Counted from the first letter of the stretch, positions 1-6,294 are shown. The stretch: DNA of 8,588 bases from Deferribacteraceae bacterium (GCA_031276055.1 JAISNW010000255.1:1-8588); one strand, 5' to 3'. The notes: generated by a model from the letters alone, not told the origin. Numbers and translations: made by a program.

Positions 1-219
1 TATAGAGGCGGGGCGCTTTGTAAAGCCCAGCTGCTTAAAACCGCAGGCGATAGCACCTGAAGAGACTAACGAGATATTAGCCACCTCCCTTTTTACCCTT
101 GCTACAGCATCCACAATCCGCTCAACGCGGGGATAGCTGACGCTTCCCCCATCGGTTAGAAGGCTGCTGCCTATCTTAATAACAAGGTTTGTTACGGGGG
201 AGAGTTCCCTTTTCTGCAT
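1..219 (-). CDS. proB: Glutamate 5-kinase, N-terminal part (3' end beyond window)
   Basis: ATP-dependent phosphorylation of L-glutamate to glutamyl 5-phosphate, the first step of proline synthesis in the cytoplasm. Only the first 73 codons are present; the gene runs off the left edge. The visible part has the amino-acid-kinase start: V-I-K-I-G-S-S-L-L at residues 13-21 (phosphate-binding loop) and V-S-S-G-A-I-A-C-G at 52-60, followed by L-G and K-R-P, a spacing I recognise from ProB. The start is the ATG at 217-219. An in-frame stop (the dtxR-type gene's TAA) lies just upstream, so no longer form is possible beyond five codons. No clear Shine-Dalgarno sequence precedes it, which fits translational coupling to the regulator gene ending 15 bases before. 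An aspartokinase-type relative is less likely because of the V-S-S-G-A-I-A motif. Confidence 0.9.
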   Translation of the reverse strand, partial: MQKRELSPVTNLVIKIGSSLLTDGGSVSYPRVERIVDAVARVKREVANISLVSSGAIACGFKQLGFTKRPASI

Positions 220-234
220 AACTATTAAGAGGTT

Positions 235-624
235 TTAGTCTATCGGTGTGAACTTTCTAAAGTGATCCTTGAGCTTTTCAAAGGTTTCTTCACTGATAAC
301 ATGCTCCACTGAACAGGCATCCTGCTCTGCAATATCATCAGGAACTCCTAAAAAGCGAAGGATGGCAGATAAAACATTATGTTTATCTAAGATTTTTTCA
401 GCTATCTGTTTGCCGTAATCGGTAATTTCTATATATCCGTAGGGTTCTTGAGTAACTAAATTCAGCTTTTTAAGCATATTTATAGCGTTTATAACTGACG
501 GCATACGAACGTCCATCAGTTTAGATATATCTTTAACTCTAACAACATTCTTTGATTTTGACGCCACATATATGCGCTCAAGGTAATCTTCCATCGTGGG
601 GGATATGCTAAATTCTGTGTTCAT
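235..624 (-). CDS. DtxR/MntR-family metal-dependent transcriptional regulator
   Basis: A DNA-binding repressor that senses Fe2+ or Mn2+ and normally controls metal uptake or homeostasis. The 129 residues comprise an N-terminal winged helix-turn-helix (about 8-72) and a dimerisation/metal-binding domain (about 73-125). There is no SH3-like third domain, so the length resembles B. subtilis MntR rather than the longer DtxR/IdeR. Candidate metal ligands by alignment from memory are D13 and E16 (M-E-D-Y-L-E), H82 (D-K-H-N), C104, E107 and H108 (A-C-S-V-E-H). D13 is the MntR-type residue, whereas C104-x-x-E-H is the DtxR/IdeR type, so the metal preference cannot be called. The start is well supported: AAGGAGT at 631-637 sits at good spacing before the ATG. 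It has its own probable promoter (697-725) and is followed by proB, an unusual partner. Autoregulation is typical of the family; a candidate palindrome lies upstream. Confidence 0.9.
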   Translation of the reverse strand: MNTEFSISPTMEDYLERIYVASKSKNVVRVKDISKLMDVRMPSVINAINMLKKLNLVTQEPYGYIEITDYGKQIAEKILDKHNVLSAILRFLGVPDDIAEQDACSVEHVISEETFEKLKDHFRKFTPID

Positions 625-696
625 CGCATAACTCCTTGCAACAAAAATTCACGAATAAGAGGCTTAAAAGATAAAAAGAACAAGCCGCTGACTAAG

Positions 697-725
697 TTTA
701 TATACCTATTATAAAGATTTTGCAA
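697..725 (-). promoter_or_regulatory. Probable sigma70 promoter of the DtxR-type gene and proB
   Basis: Reading the minus strand, TTGCAA (720-725) is separated by 17 bases from TATAAA (697-702), giving an untranslated leader of roughly 65 bases before the start at 624. A second -10-like box, TATAAT, lies at 708-713 but has no good -35 partner at normal spacing. The surrounding stretch is AT-rich. This is a pattern match only; the transcription start is not known. Confidence 0.5.
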
Positions 726-742
726 GCTATGAAAGCTAGATT

Positions 743-757
743 AGTTTTCCGGAAACT
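743..757. repeat. Imperfect palindrome upstream of the DtxR-type gene, possible operator
   Basis: AGTTTTCCGGAAACT has arms AGTTT (743-747) and AAACT (753-757) around a five-base centre; the inner TTTCCGGAAA (746-755) is also a perfect palindrome on a slightly shifted axis. It lies about 17 bases upstream of the predicted -35 box of the metalloregulator gene. It does not match the MntR or iron-box consensus closely. It has no following T-run on either strand, so it is not an intrinsic terminator. An operator role is inference. Confidence 0.3.
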
Positions 758-781
758 CCTCTCTTAAAATTCCCCTTTATT

Positions 782-913
782 CTACCCGCTTAGCTGTCCG
801 CAAGCCGCTTTTCTTTGTAGAATCGTGATCATCGCGGACTTTTGTTTATTAAGAATGTTATAAAAAGTATTATAATCCATGTTTTCTTCGTATATATTCA
901 TTTCGCAAATCAT
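782..913 (-). pseudogene. Possible displaced C-terminal remnant of an rlmN gene
   Basis: A 43-residue open frame starts at the ATG 911-913 inside the 3' end of the methyltransferase gene (44-base overlap) and ends at TAG 782-784. Its last eight residues are A-A-C-G-Q-L-S-G, matching the conserved motif around the methyl-carrying cysteine at the RlmN C-terminus. Upstream, F-Y-N-I-L and I-T-I-L-Q-R-K loosely resemble the F-x-x-x-L and T-x-R-K stretch of that domain. However, the R-G-x-D-I segment that normally precedes A-A-C is absent, and spacing between F and C is about four residues short. I infer a degraded tail rather than a working protein: it lacks the radical SAM core and has no good ribosome binding site. 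The middle similarity is weak, so the call rests mainly on the tail and on the repeat shared with the intact rlmN. Confidence 0.4.
792..805 (-). repeat. 14-base direct repeat, distal copy (in rlmN-like remnant)
   Basis: On the plus strand this reads AGCTGTCCGCAAGC, identical and in the same orientation to 1986-1999. On the minus strand it encodes A-C-G-Q-L in the remnant frame. The pair brackets the methyltransferase gene plus the last six codons of rlmN. Confidence 0.6.
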
Positions 914-1949
914 CAATTAAGATAGGACGGCCATCGCGTATGATGTGCCAAAACTTCCAACCGTTGCACGATGGAGTCTGTTGGACAATTGCGCCAATCC
1001 TATGAATTGAACCCGTTTGATTGTTATATATTAATTGTCCGTCTTTCAGCACAAAAGCAGCTGCACCGTAAGCTATACGAGAATAAAGCGGCTCCCCTTC
1101 TTTTATGATCTGCTGCTTCAGCAGGCTTTCAAAAGGAATCCTCTCGCGCTTTTCTCTCTCTTCTTCTATCCAATCGGATTCGGGATAAAATGCTCTTACC
1201 GCATCTATTCTCTTTCTTGCAAGATCAATATACTCTCCCTCTCTGTCTACCCCTATAAAATTTCGTTTTAACTTTTTTGCAACGGCGCCGGTTGTGCCAG
1301 TTCCAAAAAACGGGTCAAGGACAATATCACCCTGTTTTGACGAGGAAAGAATTACCCTCTTTAATAGCTCTTCAGGTTTTTGTGTAGAATGAGCCTTTTT
1401 GCCGTCCTCACCCTTTAGACGTTCTTCTCCTGTGCAGAGTGCGATCTGCCAGATAGACGTCATCTGTTTGCCGTTGTTATACCGCTTCATCAGTTTATGG
1501 TTGAACGTATACTTTTTGTATTGCTCCCCTTTTGAACACCAGAGCAATGTTTCTGTCGCATTGGTGAAACGTTTTCCCAAAAAGTTCGGCATCGGATTGG
1601 TTTTATGCCACGTTACATCATTTAAGATCCAAAATCCTAGGTTAAGCATTATATTCCCGATGCGGAAAATATTGTGATAACTGCCGATTACCCATATCGA
1701 ACCTGTAGGTTTTAGAACACGGCTGCACTCTTTGAGCCATGCGGAGCAAAAGGCGTCATACTCACCGAATGAAGAGAATTTATCCCATTCGTCATCAACG
1801 CCGTCAACCTTTGTGTTATTTGGTCTATATAGAACATTTTTTAACTGCATATTATAAGGGGGATCAGCAAAAATAAGGTCTATCGCATTATCGGGTATCT
1901 TTTTTAACTCCTCAACACAATCACCCTGAATTATGGTGTTTACTCTCAT
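870..1949 (-). CDS. HinfI/CcrM-type DNA adenine-N6 methyltransferase, probably specific for GANTC
   Basis: Transfers a methyl group from S-adenosylmethionine to adenine N6 in DNA. The 359 residues follow the beta-class order: catalytic D-P-P-Y at 29-32 (motif IV) near the N-terminus, then V-D-D-E-W-D-K-F, G-S-I-W-V-I-G-S and W-I-L-N-D, a K-A-H-S-T-Q-K-P block at 185-192, and the SAM-binding D-P-F-F-G-T-G-T-T at 212-220. The C-terminal part (about 270-355, ending in N-G-W-x-F-W and L-R-N-E-Y) corresponds to the extra DNA-binding domain of M.HinfI and CcrM. Similarity to M.HinfI from memory is strong along the whole length, so GANTC is the likely site. No HinfI-like nuclease gene is nearby, so it appears to be an orphan. 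It starts 14 bases after rlmN, with only a weak AAGG as ribosome binding site, and looks somewhat more AT-rich than rlmN. Acquisition by transfer is plausible. Confidence 0.93.
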   Translation of the reverse strand: MRVNTIIQGDCVEELKKIPDNAIDLIFADPPYNMQLKNVLYRPNNTKVDGVDDEWDKFSSFGEYDAFCSAWLKECSRVLKPTGSIWVIGSYHNIFRIGNIMLNLGFWILNDVTWHKTNPMPNFLGKRFTNATETLLWCSKGEQYKKYTFNHKLMKRYNNGKQMTSIWQIALCTGEERLKGEDGKKAHSTQKPEELLKRVILSSSKQGDIVLDPFFGTGTTGAVAKKLKRNFIGVDREGEYIDLARKRIDAVRAFYPESDWIEEEREKRERIPFESLLKQQIIKEGEPLYSRIAYGAAAFVLKDGQLIYNNQTGSIHRIGAIVQQTPSCNGWKFWHIIRDGRPILIDDLRNEYIRRKHGL

Positions 1950-1963
1950 ATTTCAAGCATACC

Positions 1964-3007
1964 TTAAAGAGTCTCTCTTAATGCCAGCTGTCCGCAAGCG
2001 CCGTTTATGCCGCCGCCTAAACTACGTCGTATAAACGCAGTGAACCCTCTATCTGTAAGCGCCTTCTGAAAAGCAAGAACATCTTTTTCAATAGGTCGTT
2101 TATATTCAGCGCCCGCCCATGTATTAAAACGGATCAGGTTTATCTTTACAGGGAGGTCTTTAATAATCTTTAGGAGCTCTCTAGCATCTTTTTCTTGATC
2201 ATTTACGCCGCCTAAGAGAACATATTCTAACGTTATCCGTTTGCGCTTTTGGAGGGGCAGCGCCTTTAGCGCCGCTAAAAGCTCGTCTAATGGGTGCTTT
2301 GCCGATATTGGCATAAGCTCGCGGCGCAGATCTTGTCGGGGGGCGTTTATAGAAACAGCAAGGTTTACCGGCGTTTCAACGGAAAATAGCTTCTGCAAGT
2401 TAGGTATCAGCCCCACTGTGGATACGGTGATCTTGCGGTGGGAATACCCATAACATTCAAGGAGTATCTGTAGAGCTTTAATAAGATTCTCTGTATTGTC
2501 AAGAGGTTCGCCCATCCCCATAAAAACAAGGTTGTCCAGCTTTTTTCCTGCAGCTCTCTCTAAGAGCTTTACCTGCTCTAACATCTCTGCCGTCAAGAGA
2601 TTCCTTTTAAGCCCTAAGGTTGCTGTAGCGCAGAATTTGCACCCCATTCGGCAGCCCGCTTGAGTTGAGATGCAGGCGGTGAGTTTCCCCCTATCGCTTA
2701 AAAGCACGCTCTCAATTCTTACCCCATCCATCAGACGGAAAACAAACTTGATAGAGCCAGAGGCGCCAGATGCAGATTCTTGTCTATCCGCCTCTTCTAA
2801 TCTTGTAATTTCAGCCATCTCAGATAAGAAGTTCAGCAGCTTTACGGGGATATTGGACATCTCATTAAACGTTTCAACCCTATCAAAATAGAGCCAGCGG
2901 TATAACTGCTGCGCTCTATACGGTTTCTCACCCGCCGCCGAAATTAAGGCGTCAAGCTCACTTAGAGAGCACGAGTTTATAGAGAGTTTACTGGGCGTCT
3001 TCGACAT
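1964..3007 (-). CDS. rlmN: Dual-specificity rRNA/tRNA adenine-C2 methyltransferase, radical SAM
   Basis: Methylates C2 of A2503 in 23S rRNA and of A37 in some tRNAs, using a [4Fe-4S] cluster and two molecules of S-adenosylmethionine. The 347 residues are the usual family length. The cluster-binding C-x3-C-x2-C is C119, C123 and C126 (G-C-R-M-G-C-K-F-C). Other landmarks are the SAM-contact G-M-G-E-P-L-D-N at 164-171, S-T-V-G-L-I-P at 196-202, L-A-V-S-I-N-A at 216-222, and methyl-carrying C338 in G-A-C-G-Q-L. The segment before C338 reads S-L-G-G-G-I-N-G instead of the usual S-R-G-x-D-I-x-A, a visible divergence. The ATG start overlaps the end of the STAS gene by 20 bases with no clear Shine-Dalgarno sequence, so coupled translation is likely. 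Both cysteine sites needed for catalysis are intact, so I expect an active enzyme. Confidence 0.95.
   Translation of the reverse strand: MSKTPSKLSINSCSLSELDALISAAGEKPYRAQQLYRWLYFDRVETFNEMSNIPVKLLNFLSEMAEITRLEEADRQESASGASGSIKFVFRLMDGVRIESVLLSDRGKLTACISTQAGCRMGCKFCATATLGLKRNLLTAEMLEQVKLLERAAGKKLDNLVFMGMGEPLDNTENLIKALQILLECYGYSHRKITVSTVGLIPNLQKLFSVETPVNLAVSINAPRQDLRRELMPISAKHPLDELLAALKALPLQKRKRITLEYVLLGGVNDQEKDARELLKIIKDLPVKINLIRFNTWAGAEYKRPIEKDVLAFQKALTDRGFTAFIRRSLGGGINGACGQLALRETL
1986..1999 (-). repeat. 14-base direct repeat, proximal copy (3' end of rlmN)
   Basis: AGCTGTCCGCAAGC on the plus strand, identical to 792-805. It encodes A-C-G-Q-L around Cys338 of the intact RlmN, in the same codon phase as in the remnant copy. 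A shared conserved protein motif can explain part of the match, but the synonymous positions agree too. Confidence 0.6.
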
Positions 3008-3350
3008 CAGCGGCTTTATTTATTGCGGCTTGCAGAGTATCTTCGAAGGTGAAGAGCCTATCAAGATTTGTGTGCACAAAAACCCGTTTCATATCTTGGG
3101 AGAGTTGAGCTAAGATAAGTTTTTTTCCGTGCTCCCGCGTCAACTTTAGTATCTGAATCATCTCCCGCAAACCGCTGGAATTTAGATAGGCAATCTTAGA
3201 AAAATCTATTATGAGCGCCCCGACCTCTTCAATTACTGAGGCTATATGGTTCTTTATCTCTTCGCCCTTAAAGGAATCTATCTCGTGTAGAGGGTAGATT
3301 ATCTCATAGATCAAATCTCCGTGTGTGTTTCTCTCTCTGTTGAGCGCCAT
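2988..3350 (-). CDS. STAS-domain protein, anti-sigma factor antagonist type
   Basis: A single STAS domain of 120 residues, the size of SpoIIAA/RsbV-type proteins that bind an anti-sigma-factor kinase and are switched by serine phosphorylation. The signature is at 45-61: A-L-I-I-D-F-S-K-I-A-Y-L-N-S-S-G-L, with S58 or S59 at the position of the phosphorylated serine. The usual D before S-S-G is N57 here, which is seen in other family members. The remaining pattern (L-I-L-A-Q-L-S... V-F... L-D-R-L-F at 78-101) also fits. The start is firm: GGAGG at 3356-3360 lies five bases before the ATG and overlaps the stop region of the PilZ gene. No partner kinase or sigma factor is in the window, so its pathway is unknown. 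Its position directly after a c-di-GMP effector suggests a shared signalling context, which is inference. Confidence 0.88.
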   Translation of the reverse strand: MALNRERNTHGDLIYEIIYPLHEIDSFKGEEIKNHIASVIEEVGALIIDFSKIAYLNSSGLREMIQILKLTREHGKKLILAQLSQDMKRVFVHTNLDRLFTFEDTLQAAINKAADVEDAQ

Positions 3351-3359
3351 AATTGCCTC

Positions 3360-4022
3360 CTATTTAGGTTTTTCTCTCTGTTTTCTGAATATATACCGAG
3401 ATATCTTTGTTTCAGCATTTTTGCCTATATCGGCAAACTTAATCCCCCAGCCGTCGCCCGGTGATCGAGGAGCCCTCACCGCCACCCCTTTTAAGCGGTT
3501 TATATCCTCTAAGGCGTTGCAAAAATCTATCTCCATAACGACGCCGTCCGCTAAAGGCACAACTTTAGAGCTCTGGGCGTCTATCTGGATGCCTCCGGCG
3601 GAAATATCCACACACAGCGCAGGATACTCTCTATTAACCACCTTTACCTTTTCGTTCTCCCCCTCAAGCTCTGTCAAGACCAGCTTTATTGGGAATAGGG
3701 TTGATACCCTCAAAGCCTCGCGCCTCTCTGAGCGCTCGAACTCTTTTGGGAATTCTAAAATTAAAACAGGAATTCCGTTAAGGATAATCCTTTTTAGCAC
3801 TGCAACGGAAAATGTATAGCTGCCTGAACCCGCAAAGAAGGAGATGTCAGCGACTGTCCCCTTTGCAATGGTGTAAAAATAGCTGCCCTTTGTGGGTATG
3901 GTGACTGCAATATCCGCATCCCGCACCTTCACAACAGTGGAGCTCATCCTAGCAGGGTTTCCCACCGCAGAGATGAATATCCGCAAACCGGGCTTTATTA
4001 TTTTTTTCAGGTCGATCTGCAT
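3360..4022 (-). CDS. PilZ-domain c-di-GMP-binding protein with YcgR-like N-terminal domain
   Basis: A predicted cytoplasmic c-di-GMP effector of 220 residues in two parts. Residues about 5-95 look like the beta-rich N-terminal domain found in YcgR-type flagellar-brake proteins. Residues about 97-215 form a PilZ domain with both ligand motifs: R101-x3-R105 (R-E-A-L-R) and D139-x-S-x-x-G (D-I-S-A-G-G). The later W-G-I-K-F-A-D-I at 192-199 is also typical. All key c-di-GMP contact residues are present, so binding is likely. The start has GGAG about nine bases upstream and lies 11 bases after the preceding enzyme gene; the stop overlaps the ribosome binding site of the STAS gene. No flagellar gene is nearby, so control of motility, adhesion or export are all possible; the target cannot be named. 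Confidence 0.88.
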   Translation of the reverse strand: MQIDLKKIIKPGLRIFISAVGNPARMSSTVVKVRDADIAVTIPTKGSYFYTIAKGTVADISFFAGSGSYTFSVAVLKRIILNGIPVLILEFPKEFERSERREALRVSTLFPIKLVLTELEGENEKVKVVNREYPALCVDISAGGIQIDAQSSKVVPLADGVVMEIDFCNALEDINRLKGVAVRAPRSPGDGWGIKFADIGKNAETKISRYIFRKQREKPK

Positions 4023-4033
4023 ACTCTCCGCCG

Positions 4034-5407
4034 CTAAGCTAATAGAACGTCTACCACCTCTCTAGCTGTAATACCCGGATAAACAAAATCTAAATGGGGC
4101 AAAATATCCCCTGCTGTGACGAGAGGCGCCTCCTTATAACCGTTGGAATAAGAGCTGCCAAGCCCAATATTCGCGAAAAGCGCATTGCAAAGACACTTGC
4201 TCTTAAGCGCCAATTCAGAGCGCCCCCCTTTTGAAAGAAAGGCTTTTATAGGCTCAGCAGCGCAACGCAAACCTAACGAACCGTCGGGCTTGCGGAAGTG
4301 TTCACGTAGGTAGCCTAAGTTGCATAAGCGGGGGCGGCTCTTAAAAACCTCTGGTTCGCTTAGAGTATCCGCTAACTTAACCTCCTTAAATGGAAAGCCG
4401 GTAGGGGAGGCGAACGGATTTGTAAACACTTTGCACTTTAACTTTATTATAAGCTCTTTCAGCTCGTGCATAAGCCCTGATTCCTCACATAAAAGGAAAG
4501 CTGTTCCAGCTTGAATCCCTTGCGCACCTAGCTGCAACGCGTCTTTTAGCTTCCCTTTTGTGCTGTAGCCGCCCGCCAGCCAGAAAGGAAGCCCTATCTC
4601 TTTAATCTTGGCTAAATCAACTCTATCTTTATCGGTGTAAACGGGCTCGCCGCTCTCACTCAATGGGAGGTTTCCTCTAGGCGGCGCATTGTGCCCTCCG
4701 GCCGTTGCCCCCTCAATAATAAAGCCGTTCACCTGCCCATTCGATTTTTTTGCAAGGGTTATAGCAAGCACATTAGAGGAGACTATAGCAAAGAAGTTAG
4801 GGCGGTTAAGTTTAGCCTCAACATAACGTTTCGGATCAAAGTTGACGCGGTAGTCGTCTTCAGATGTAGAATTTGCCACGCTCAACCTGATGCTTGCAGC
4901 TTCATTGCAGCTTAACCTGTCCAACACGCCTGGAATCTCTCTAGGAATCCCCGCCCCCATAGTCACAAAATCCGCCCCTGCCAGCATACAGCCAAAAAGG
5001 GTGGGGATGGCATCCCGCTGGCACTTCTGGAGAAGGTTTACCCCTACAGCGCCATTATGCCCCTGTTTTGCTAGATACATCTCTGCAAAACTGCCTGCAA
5101 CAAGGATATCGCTGCGTTCTTCCTCTGTAGATGCAGCAATTGGGATAAATGGGGCGCACTCGCTCTTGCCTTTCTCCTTGAAGAACTTGTCTAAGATATT
5201 CTTAGCAATCTTACGGATAGGGAAGTTGTCAAGCGCCTTGCGGAGATATTCACCAGGGTCCCCTAGTTGAAGCCTTCGTGTCAGCATCTCGTCTAGGCAT
5301 AATCCAGAGATAATCCCCATCTGTCCGCACCCTGCAACTGCCCCTGCAAGCCGCCATCCGCTCACACCAATCCCCATGCCGCCCTGAATTAATCTGGCAA
5401 ATTCCAT
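4034..5407 (-). CDS. Nitronate monooxygenase-like FMN-dependent TIM-barrel enzyme
   Basis: A 457-residue member of the 2-nitropropane dioxygenase/nitronate monooxygenase superfamily, which also contains FabK enoyl-ACP reductases. Recognisable elements are the N-terminal L-I-Q-G-G-M-G-I-G-V-S at 6-16, a central G-A-D-F-V-T-M-G-A-G at 144-153, the phosphate/FMN region G-A-T-A-G-G-H-N-A-P at 233-242 with H239 at the position of the family catalytic histidine, and L-A-G-G-Y at 277-281 followed by G-A-Q-G-I-Q-A-G-T-A-F at 294-304. It is about 100 residues longer than classical members; the extra length includes a C-terminal cysteine-containing region (about 365-430). GAGG precedes the ATG at normal spacing. 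The true substrate is unknown, and annotation as nitronate oxidation is family-level only. It sits between an unknown gene and a c-di-GMP effector, with nothing nearby that points to nitroalkane metabolism. Confidence 0.85.
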   Translation of the reverse strand: MEFARLIQGGMGIGVSGWRLAGAVAGCGQMGIISGLCLDEMLTRRLQLGDPGEYLRKALDNFPIRKIAKNILDKFFKEKGKSECAPFIPIAASTEEERSDILVAGSFAEMYLAKQGHNGAVGVNLLQKCQRDAIPTLFGCMLAGADFVTMGAGIPREIPGVLDRLSCNEAASIRLSVANSTSEDDYRVNFDPKRYVEAKLNRPNFFAIVSSNVLAITLAKKSNGQVNGFIIEGATAGGHNAPPRGNLPLSESGEPVYTDKDRVDLAKIKEIGLPFWLAGGYSTKGKLKDALQLGAQGIQAGTAFLLCEESGLMHELKELIIKLKCKVFTNPFASPTGFPFKEVKLADTLSEPEVFKSRPRLCNLGYLREHFRKPDGSLGLRCAAEPIKAFLSKGGRSELALKSKCLCNALFANIGLGSSYSNGYKEAPLVTAGDILPHLDFVYPGITAREVVDVLLA

Positions 5408-5416
5408 CGTTTTTCC

Positions 5417-6283
5417 TCATTTATCCTTAAAAAGCTCATTGCTTCTCTCCGCCGCCGCTTTTTTTAAGATTTGCAAGGCATCAGAGGCGGCTGTATAGTT
5501 GCCGCGAATCTCCACCTTGTCTTTATATTTCAATTGTGGGTTTTTTAAGTCTATCGTTTCACTCTCTCCGCCCTCAAAATCAAAGCCGCGGAGCGTAAGC
5601 GACTTGCAGCTGTCATCTGCTGAGAGCAAGGGGAGCGACTCTTGAACAGTAATGTTGGAAAGCCTCTGTTTGCCTGAGCCCGCATCCACAGAGAGATCGA
5701 GCTTTGAGCCTTCCAGATAGCCTAAGAGGTTCACACGCCCGCCGAACTTGCCCGCCTCAAAAGCTGCAACATCTTCAACAGAAGGGATATCCATCTTTAA
5801 GGAGAAACGTTTATATATATCCCATGCGTATACCCGTTCCTCCGCCTCTGAATCTAAAAGGGGATCCAGCCTGACTAACCCGCTTAAGCTAAACTCGCTT
5901 AAAAACCTCTTAAAGCTGGCCGCCCCCCCTGCTTCACTGAAACAGAGGAGAAATTTATAGGCAGGGCAGACAAGCCCAAAGGTGATATTGCCCAGCACCC
6001 CTTTAGGGGGTGAAATCTCAATAGCCTCTGTATCTGTGAATATAAGGGGCCACCCTTTTATCTCTTTAATGAGAGAGAAAAGATAACATGGGGTGTTTGA
6101 CAGCTCCGCCTTTGATTCCAACTTCCATAGATACTTAAAGCCGCCTGACTCAAAGGATTCAGGGTTGCTTCCGTTTTCTAAAAGCGTCTCAAAGATATTG
6201 CGGAGTTTAACAAAGTAGTCATCCTCCCCAATACTGATATTAAAAAAGCGCACCGTTACAGCTTTAAGCAAACTGTTTTCCAT
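5417..6283 (-). CDS. Hypothetical protein of about 288 residues
   Basis: I do not recognise this protein with confidence. It has no signal peptide, no membrane-spanning segment and no obvious catalytic motif, so it is probably cytoplasmic. The N-terminal half has hydrophobic beta-like stretches (for example G-N-I-T-F-G-L-V-C-P) and the C-terminal third has a charged segment, T-L-R-G-F-D-F-E-G-G followed by I-D-L-K-N, ending in a lysine/glutamate-rich helix (A-L-Q-I-L-K-K-A-A-A-E-R). I chose ATG 6281-6283, which begins M-E-N-S-L-L-K and lies 11 bases after the preceding stop. A GTG at 6323-6325 would add 14 residues but would lie inside the preceding gene. The ribosome binding site is weak for either (GGAAA before the ATG). 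Its place between an outer-membrane protein and an FMN enzyme gives no functional hint. Confidence 0.75.
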   Translation of the reverse strand: MENSLLKAVTVRFFNISIGEDDYFVKLRNIFETLLENGSNPESFESGGFKYLWKLESKAELSNTPCYLFSLIKEIKGWPLIFTDTEAIEISPPKGVLGNITFGLVCPAYKFLLCFSEAGGAASFKRFLSEFSLSGLVRLDPLLDSEAEERVYAWDIYKRFSLKMDIPSVEDVAAFEAGKFGGRVNLLGYLEGSKLDLSVDAGSGKQRLSNITVQESLPLLSADDSCKSLTLRGFDFEGGESETIDLKNPQLKYKDKVEIRGNYTAASDALQILKKAAAERSNELFKDK

Positions 6284-6294
6284 ATATTTCCAAT

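Noticed and set aside
661..686. Inverted repeat GGCTT...AAGCC in the leader of the metalloregulator gene as a terminator or riboswitch
   Set aside because: The arms are only five bases with a 16-base AT-rich loop, and no riboswitch-like architecture is visible.
681..809. Nine-base direct repeat CAAGCCGCT at 681-689 and 801-809
   Set aside because: Too short to be meaningful in a window of this size; one copy partly overlaps the rlmN-like repeat by coincidence of sequence.
820..850. In another frame of the remnant, V-R-D-D-H-D resembles the R-G-x-D-I motif that precedes A-A-C-G-Q-L in RlmN, hinting at frameshifts
   Set aside because: It needs two frameshifts and about 13 extra bases before A-A-C, so it is too flexible to count as evidence.
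820..1973. GANTC sites at 820-824 (in the remnant) and 1969-1973 (just before the methyltransferase start), suggesting methylation autoregulation
   Set aside because: A four-specified-base site occurs about once per 256 bases by chance; I saw several others inside the methyltransferase gene and no clear clustering at a promoter.
4034..5407. FabK-type enoyl-ACP reductase or PfaD-type polyunsaturated fatty-acid enzyme
   Set aside because: Length and motifs fit the broader nitronate monooxygenase-like group better, and no fatty-acid or polyketide synthesis genes are nearby; the substrate remains open.
1035..5960. Several plus-strand open frames of 60-160 codons
   Set aside because: All lie opposite well-supported minus-strand genes, lack recognisable domains and good ribosome binding sites; they are antisense shadows.
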